The position numbers and the translations under genes are program-made. Positions 57,756 through 64,000 of a DNA stretch of 64,000 nucleotides are shown here, in pieces. Location: assembly GCA_019671005.1 (NCBI GenBank), contig CM033732.1, forward strand, positions 46,117,392 through 46,181,391, read 5' to 3'. The notes beneath the pieces are model-generated. The model made no database searches, was not told the DNA's origin, and saw only the letters and a list, made by a program, of their open reading frames with translations. The stretch is from Hibiscus mutabilis. Taxonomy: Eukaryota > Streptophyta > Magnoliopsida > Malvales > Malvaceae. How positions within the stretch are numbered: the stretch's first letter is position 1; every line of letters begins with the position of its first letter.

Positions 57756-58636
57756 CAGAGTTTATTTTACTTTTTAACGTTCGTTAAATGAAATGGCAAT
57801 GTTTCGTATTTTAGCTTTATATTCTCCTTTCTTTTGTTCTGTTCTTGTAATTCCTTCTCGCAATTGTAAAATAAATGGATCAAAACCAAATAGTTAGAGT
57901 ATAAATTGATCATTAAATTATGTTAAAATCAGTTTCAGATTAGATTTTTAAAAATTATAAAATAATTATTAAATTTTTTAATGTTATTATAAAATAATCA
58001 CTGCGTCGTTAGACTTTATACTGTCATCATATGAGAAGTTATTGCATGTTAATTTAATAAAAAAATATTTTATTTAACCCTTCGATTGTAAATAAAAACA
58101 CCAAAAGATAACTCAATTGTAATATCTCCCGAAGAGAGCATCCAAGTAGTCAGATAGGCAAATGAGCATTTTCTTAAGTAGTTTATCAATTTTGCCGAGT
58201 AACAACGATTGACTCTTTGTCTTTTGCTAGTAATTGCAATATATTTTCACTTTCTAAACATCACTTAAACTTTGTTTGGTATAAAAGATGAAAATTAGTC
58301 AATCGAATAGTAAGTCATCCACATCTAAATTGATCCATAAACTTTTAAATGTTTTAATTTTATCAATTTCATCATGTCATTGTTCATATGTGGACTGTCA
58401 CATCGACACAATAAATCACCAACACAATGAAGTTCTATGTCACCATTGTTAACTGTCACGTTAGCACAATAATAATGAGCATCCATCAAATGGCAAAATT
58501 GATGCAATTCGTGAATTCAAGGTCCAATTGAATGTACTTTCACGGGTTTATGTTATTTATTTGGTCAGAGTTTGGGGACAAATATATTTTCTTAAGCCCC
58601 TTTTCAAATAATTTCGAATTTTATAATTTTGAAATG
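57756..58636. other. Non-coding, dispersed repeat text
   Basis: No gene. About 58310-58550 shares attgatccataaacttttaaatgtt with the palindromic element that follows. Confidence 0.5.
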
Positions 58637-59278
58637 GGTTAATTGTATCACATATCCTCAAACTATAACCTTCATTTTAAATTGATCCATAAACTTTTAA
58701 ATGTTCCAATTTTATGCCCAAACTATGGCTCCCATTCTAACTTGATCCCTAAGAATGTTCCAATTCAATCCCCAAACTATAGCTCCTATACTAAATTGGT
58801 CCCTTTACTTTTTAAGGTTCCAATTTTATCATGAAATTATCGTTTATGCCACATCATATTATTACATATTATACATCAATATTTACATGGCAATTAACAA
58901 TTTTTATAATTATTTTATTAACATGGGACATGATAAGCATATGCCGATAATTTGTGCGTGAAATTATAACTTTTAGAAGTTTGGGGGACCAAATCAGGAT
59001 GAGAGTCCTAGTGTGGGATGAAATTGGAATGCTAAAAAGGTTGGAACCGGTTCAGGATGAGATTCATAGTTTGAGGATGAAATTAAAATTTTTAAATGTT
59101 TGAGGATTCATTTAGAATGAAGGTTATAGTTTGGTATAAAATTGGAATGCTCAAAAAATTGAGGCTAGTTTAGACTAAGAGTCATAATTTGAGAATGAAA
59201 TTAGAATGTTCAAAGTTTGAGGATAAATTTAGAACGAGGGTCATATTTTGATGACGTGTGATGTAATTAGCTCTTTTA
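58637..59278. mobile_element. Large palindromic element with repeated arms
   Basis: The left arm has repeated units ccaaactatggctcccattctaa / ccaattttat. The right arm has the complements (gaatgaaggttatagtttgg, aaattggaatg), meeting near 58900. The ends are ggttaattgtatcaca and its complement tgatgtaattagct. No coding. Confidence 0.65.
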
Positions 59279-60093
59279 ATATATATGTATATATAACATT
59301 TTTATAATATTTATAAGTTTTTGAAATATACACATTTCATAGAGAAAAGTTTTTATTGGTTGAATTTTTTCCTGCTTAAGTTAAATTTGGGAGTAAAACT
59401 TATAAAAAATCTCTTAGTAAGGTCAAAATTTCTTATACTGATATTATGAATGAAGTAAATTAGTTAAAAGAATCATTTTTCACAATATATTTGTTCTAAT
59501 TTATTTGAATTAATCAATTAATTAATAAGATATAACCAAACTATAACGAGGTTAATTCCAAAGGTAAAGCGAGACAAAAAAGAATAAGAGCAAACCTGAG
59601 AAAAATACTATACTTTAGGGACTAACTGTGTATTAAGTTTGTTTAAACAACAATAATTTCTTAATATAAAAAAGCAACAATTCTCTTGAATTTTTTATTA
59701 CATTTTTTAATTTCCATTTCCCCCTTTTTCTTTTCCTTTACTCATCGAAGGTCGGAGGAAGGACAACAAGTTTTTCTTAGCGCAGAAAATAAAAAAAAAA
59801 GAGAGAAAGAAAATAGGGTAAGAGCAGAAAAACAAAAGAAAGTTTCTTCAGCTTTCGTTAATGGCGGTTAGGGTTTTCTATTGATCCCCCTTTCACAAAG
59901 GAGAATCTTATTTCTCTCCCGCCTACTATTCCAATAGCCCGCGCTTTTCTCTCTCTTATCGTCTCCCAAAAGTCCTAATCCCAGAGTCTCCCCGAAATCT
60001 CTCAATTTCAACTCCCGAGTTCTCAATCTTTACGATTCCACGTGGCTATTCTGGGTTTCGAGAAATTTTGAAATCGGAGAGCGAGAAGCTGCG
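59279..60093 (+). promoter_or_regulatory. Promoter and 5' leader region of PP4R3
   Basis: AT-rich sequence gives way at about 59700 to a CT-rich leader (cccctttttcttttc, ctctctcttatcgtctccc). A telo-box TTAGGGTTT lies at 59868-59876, common near housekeeping plant promoters. An eight-codon upstream frame, ATG at 59861 to TGA at 59884, would be a uORF if transcription starts before it. No clear TATA box was placed. Confidence 0.45.
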
Positions 60094-62559
60094 ATGGGCG
60101 CTCAAGAGAAATCTCAAGGCAACTCCAATTCGCTGCAGGTCAGTTCATCTCTCGCTGTTCTCTTTTGAACCCTAGAAGATTGCCTTATTTTCTGCAGTTC
60201 ACTCCTAGGTGGGTTTGGTATTCAGTTTTGGTTTTTGGTTTTTGTCATCGAGGAATAATTGGGATTTACGAAGTCAAGTTCTTATCTTTCGATTAGTTTT
60301 AAATTAATTCATGCTTTATAGGTAAAGTTGCGACTCCTTTTCCCTGTTTCATAGTATCAGTTATTATGTTTTGGTTTGAAGTATCTGGTGAAGTGAATTA
60401 GCTTATGAAATGTGGTCAGGGCTATGTTTTAGTCTTCAATAAATTTTACGCATGAGAAATTTGGAATAAGTTATGATTCAATTTGCAGTATGACTCTACT
60501 TAGTTGATGTCAAAGGATGCGTGCTAGTGTAACTAGACTGTACTGTCTGCATGGAAAAAGTAGTTATTCATTCCACCTGGCATCGTGCTTATTTTGGTTA
60601 GGTTACTAGTTAAACTGGAATTTTAGCTTGTTTGCTATGTTAGTTAACTGTAAATTGTTTTTTTCCTGGGAAAAAAATCTTGTGTGGATAGATTAATTTT
60701 AGTGTCAGATTTTAACTTTCTGTTATATTGGAGTGCCATACTTCGTAATTGTAGATTATTGATATTCTTTTTTTTTTTTGGGGGGGGGGGGGGAGGGCTT
60801 GAGATCAGAAGTTTTTCTTGCCGGCAGTGGGATAGCTTAAATAGCATTCCAGGTCCAATTTATGTTAATGGGACTATGCAATGATATCATTGTTTAGTGA
60901 ACTAGTTTTATACTCCGCCTGTGTTGTATATTCTGTGAATTCAGCACGAGTTTGGGAATTCTATTTAAACATTCTCTTCCATTTTTTGTTCAAATGACAT
61001 GAGAGAATGGCTCAGATAGCAGCTAAAGGTTTAACTTCACGCTGTTGGACTATGCAGTGTTTTCAGGATACAATCCTTTGATACACCGGACCTTTTTCAG
61101 GAAAAAATATTCCATGAACCTTTCCCACCAATTAAAACCTCCCATCTCATCTTTGTTACATGTCATCAATCCACTCAAATCATAACTTCCAAGTAACCAC
61201 CCATAAAAAAGTTTACTTGGAAAAAAGTGAAATTTCACCCCCAAAAAGGATGACATGGAGAAAAAGGTGAAGTGGGTGGTTTTAATTGGTGGGGACTGGG
61301 GATCATAGATGAGGTGGTGGGAAGGGTTCATAAAATAATTTCCCCCTTTTCAGTCTCTGATGTTTGTTTCTTGAATTTTGCATGTCTTTGAATTCTATTT
61401 AACTCATTTTTTTCCCTTTTGGTTCAAATTATTTTAATTGTAAATTCAGCGAGTAAAGTTCTATCGTTTGAGTGAGGACGGTAAATGGGATGATCAAGGA
61501 ACCGGACATGTTACTGTTGATTATGTGGAGGTCTGTTCAAATCTTCTATTTGATTCAGGTTTTCGTGTTTTGAATATGGATATACTTGAGGTTTTGAAAA
61601 TAAATTATTTAGATGACAATGTCTTCTTCATAATTCAGAGATCAGAAGAGCTGGCTTTGATTGTTTTTAATGAAGAAGACAATGAGACGTTGCTTTTGCA
61701 TCATATCCGTCCTGATGATATTTACAGAAAACAAGAGGGTATTTTTCTGACTTTACTAATAGCCACGTTTGTTGCTCGTAAAAGCATTAGTTTGATTGGA
61801 TGATATGTGCATTTATCGTCAGATACAATCATATCATGGAGAGACTCTGAGCATTCTACAGAATTAGCACTTAGTTTTCAAGAGAACACAGGATGCTCTT
61901 ACATATGGTAATAATATTTATAAATTGCTTCATCCTCTTCCAATGCTTTTGATCTCAATTTTTATATCCTTTTTCTTACAGTTCACCTGCTAGAAGTTTA
62001 TAATTTCAACCTTTATTTCCCTTTCTTCTCCCCTTTATTTATGCTCTTTCTCTATTACAGGGATCACATCTGTAACGTGCAAAGAAGTATGCATTTCAGT
62101 TCTCTCAACAGTAAGTTTTTCTTGAAATCCTTGAAGCTCTTAACTCTTCACTCAAGTTGATCAAATATTGGATCTATGTAAATGGTTAACCCTCTTTGTA
62201 ACTCTTGTCCAAACAAAGACTTAAAGTTCCAGAAATTGGAGATTCTGTAAAAAGTTCTTTTCAATCAAATAATATATTTTCTTCTGCCTTAGAGGTAAGA
62301 AGGCCTTAATTAAATGAGATTCTTTTGTTGAGTGGTCATGATTTTCGGCCTTGATGCACAAAATGATCGTTTTCTGAGAATGTGCAATGTTTTTGCATTA
62401 GGCATAATATCAAAGTTATCATTGTGCAATTTTGGAATACCATCATGAATAACGGCCATTTCATATGTTATTACCGCAGGTGAAACATTTCACTCAATGA
62501 ATAGTGAGTTGAGGGAGTTGCCAGTTGTGGAGCTTTCCTCTCTACCCATAATCCTCAAG
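60094..62559 (+). CDS. PP4R3: PP4R3/SMEK, N-terminal exons (partial)
   Basis: Regulatory subunit 3 of protein phosphatase 4, which directs PP4 to substrates, largely in the nucleus. Six coding exons: 60094-60138, 61450-61530, 61639-61738, 61823-61907, 62061-62110 and 62480-62559. All have GT-AG borders and consistent phases, giving 147 residues. The text opens MGAQEKSQGNSNSLQRVK, then WDDQGTGHVTVDY, EEDNETLLLHHI, DDIYRKQE, DTIISWRD, CSYIWDHICNVQRSMHFSSL and ELPVVELSSLP. This is the family's EVH1/PH-like substrate-binding domain and the beginning of the Smk-1 region. The remaining exons of a protein of some 800 residues lie beyond the window. Intron 1 (1.3 kb) holds a MITE and a T12G14 run. 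Intron 6 holds a copia insertion. No disabling change was seen. Confidence 0.92.
60768..60793 (+). repeat. T12G14 homopolymer junction in PP4R3 intron 1
   Basis: Twelve T followed by fourteen G, then AGGG. It is prone to slippage and could form a G-quadruplex. Confidence 0.95.
61092..61346. mobile_element. Palindromic MITE in PP4R3 intron 1
   Basis: The left arm tccatgaacctttcccacca and ccaattaaaacctccca pair with the right arm gtgggtggttttaattgg and gtgggaagggttcata. ttttcag occurs on both sides as a likely target duplication. Confidence 0.75.
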
Positions 62560-62724
62560 GTTCTAATGAATATTTCAGTCTTTTTGATTGCATTCTATTC
62601 ATCTTTATTTTTGTTGCATGGTGAGGTTTTTGGGGTTCTTTCCTTTTCAAAAATATTGGATATTGTCAGTGGCAATACTTTTCTTCCTCCTTTATTCCTT
62701 ATTTTTATATGAATTTAAGGGGGT

Positions 62725-62928
62725 TGTAGAAATAGAGTTGAAATATTCTCTGTTGTATTTCAATATACAGAAAATAAGTCTACTTATAGACTTTTACAAG
62801 GAGTTTTACATTGAGTAGTTAACATCTAAGATAGGATTCCAATCCTTTACAAAGATAGAGTTAGATTACAACTAAACTACTTAGTTAGGATAGAATTACA
62901 ACTCCTACTCTACACATGCTAACCTACA
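62725..62928 (-). repeat. 3' LTR of the intronic copia element
   Basis: Bounded by TG..CA with short inverted ends TGTAG / CTACA. Boundary on the right is set by the polypurine tract; the left boundary is inferred from the inverted end. Confidence 0.7.
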
Positions 62929-62979
62929 CCCCCCTCAAACTGGTGTGTATATGTTGTATGCACCCAATTTGGATGAAAG

Positions 62980-63267
62980 TGTGAGTTATCCGAGAGAAAT
63001 TTCAGCCTTTGTAAATAATGTAGTAATTATCCTACTTAAAGTTTATCTCCCTAATAGATTAGATTTTATCCTTAGTAGGACTCCTTATTGTAGTTAGAGT
63101 CTATCAACTTAGTAGATTAGAACTAAAAGTTATCTTGAGAAGGTCTTCTTAATGTACTAAAAGACCTAGAGCCTATATAAGTGTGTATCGAGAGATGTAA
63201 TTTTTGATTGAGCAATAACAAAATACAGAATATAAAATTCTGTTTCTTCCTGTTCTGTCAACTTACA
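62980..63267 (+). mobile_element. 288-bp solo LTR nested in the copia element
   Basis: Begins TGTGAGTTATCC and ends CAACTTACA. A perfect 5-bp duplication gaaag flanks it (62975-62979, 63268-63272). Removing it restores a continuous reading of the copia RNase H end. It carries its own TATA box (TATATAA, 63174-63180) and an AATAACAAAAT-type polyadenylation-like zone, both in plus orientation, the same sense as PP4R3. Confidence 0.85.
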
Positions 63268-63272
63268 GAAAG

Positions 63273-63999
63273 CTCATCAAAAGTCACTCTTGGAAGTGCC
63301 TTGGTGAAGATATCAGCAAGCTGATTCCTGGTAGGAATATAGTGAAGCTTTACAACCCCATTATTAACCTTCTCATAGATAAAGTGTCTATCTATTTCAA
63401 TATGCTTGGTCCTGTCATGCTGTACTGGATTCCTAGCAATACTCGTTGTTGATTGGCTGTCACTGTAAATCTCAAATTCTGATTTTCCATCCAACTCTAG
63501 TTCAGTGAGGAGTTTTTTAATCCACATTCCTTCACATATTCCAAGGTCCATTACTCTAAACTCTGCCTCTGCACTGCTTCTAGATACCACAACATGTTTT
63601 TTACTTCTCCAAGTGACCAAGTTTCCTCATACAAATGTACAATAGTCGCTTACAGATCTTCTATTTGTTAGTTCACCTGTACAGCTTGAGTCTGTGTAAA
63701 CTCTCACTGTTCTGTCCTGGTGTTCCCTGAAAATGAGCCCAGATCCTGGTGTAAATTTCAAGTACCTTAGGATCTTATTGACTGCCTCCATGTGCTTTTC
63801 TCGGGGATCACTCATGTTGGCTAACTATGCTCACTGAGTATGTAATGCCAGGTCTAGTGAGTGAGAGGTAGATCAGTTTTCCAACCAGCCTTTGGTAGGA
63901 TTCTTTGTTCACTGGATTCCCCATTCCATTTTTACTAAATTTCAAACCTAGTTCCATTGGAGAGTCGGCTGGTCTACACCCAAGCATTCTAGTTTCTGT
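63273..63999 (-). pseudogene. Copia RT/RNase H end of the intronic element
   Basis: The minus strand reads ADSPMELGLKFSKNG, YQRLVGKLIYLSLTRPGITYS (end of RT), a frameshift near 63815, HMEAVNKILRYLK, YTDSSCTGELTNRRS, an in-frame TGA at 63629-63627, then VTWRSKKHVVVSRSSAEAEF, the RNase H KHIEIDRHF and LADIFTKALP. At least one frameshift, one stop and the nested LTR disable it. Confidence 0.88.
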
Positions 64000-64000
64000 G

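Larger units (their letters stand above)
62725..64000 (-). mobile_element. Copia retrotransposon in PP4R3 intron 6 (partial)
   Basis: The 3' LTR is 62725-62928 (204 bp, TGTAGA...CCTACA on the plus strand). It is followed by polypurine tract complement CCCCCCTCAAA at 62929. Beyond lies pol text on the minus strand, interrupted by a nested solo LTR. The element continues past the window, so its other LTR and target duplication cannot be checked. It is antisense to the host gene. Confidence 0.88.

Overview
The window is AT-rich nuclear DNA of a flowering plant. Spliced plant genes with GT-AG introns sit among many nested LTR retrotransposons, LINE and SINE remnants and foldback/MITE elements. 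Recognised proteins (ANXUR-type CrRLK1L kinase, legumin-like bicupin, Kunitz inhibitor, HOOKLESS1-like acetyltransferase, PP4R3/SMEK) are eudicot in character. Long LTRs with TGTAACACC-type ends suggest Malvaceae, perhaps cotton; that assignment is inference.

Layout. 1-2.5 kb: ANXUR-like receptor kinase with an intact kinase domain and a frameshifted ectodomain. 3.7-8.1 kb: an 802-bp foldback element with a 9-bp target duplication, then a 3.2-kb solo LTR with a perfect 5-bp target duplication. 8.6-10.1 kb: jacalin-like and LINE relics. 10.4-11.5 kb: intact cytosolic bicupin gene on the minus strand, with TATA box. 13.6-14.9 kb: Kunitz inhibitor relic split by a foldback insertion. 15.4-20.1 kb: second foldback copy and a decayed copia element. 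22.9-24.8 kb: three-exon HLS1-like gene on the minus strand, full length except for one in-frame TAG. 25.8-31.5 kb: MITE clusters and a strand-asymmetric segment. 31.6-48.8 kb: two related defective copia elements (A and B) flanking a 4.6-kb TG..CA element (C). 49.9-54.8 kb: a relative of C in the opposite orientation (D). 56-59 kb: LINE/MITE/SINE debris. 60.1-62.6 kb: first six coding exons of PP4R3/SMEK on the plus strand. Intron 6 holds a copia element which itself contains a 288-bp solo LTR.

Most notable. (1) C and D both carry a segment resembling the 3' half of plant 5S rRNA, with its Pol III A-box and C-box, inside long LTR-like elements. (2) A and B share one deletion that removes the RT catalytic region, yet B has nearly identical LTRs and a perfect target duplication. 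This implies a defective lineage recently mobilised in trans. (3) Many nested insertions can be resolved to the base from target duplications.

Only the bicupin gene is complete and intact here. PP4R3 is intact as far as seen and continues past the window. There is no operon-like organisation; the genes are independent.
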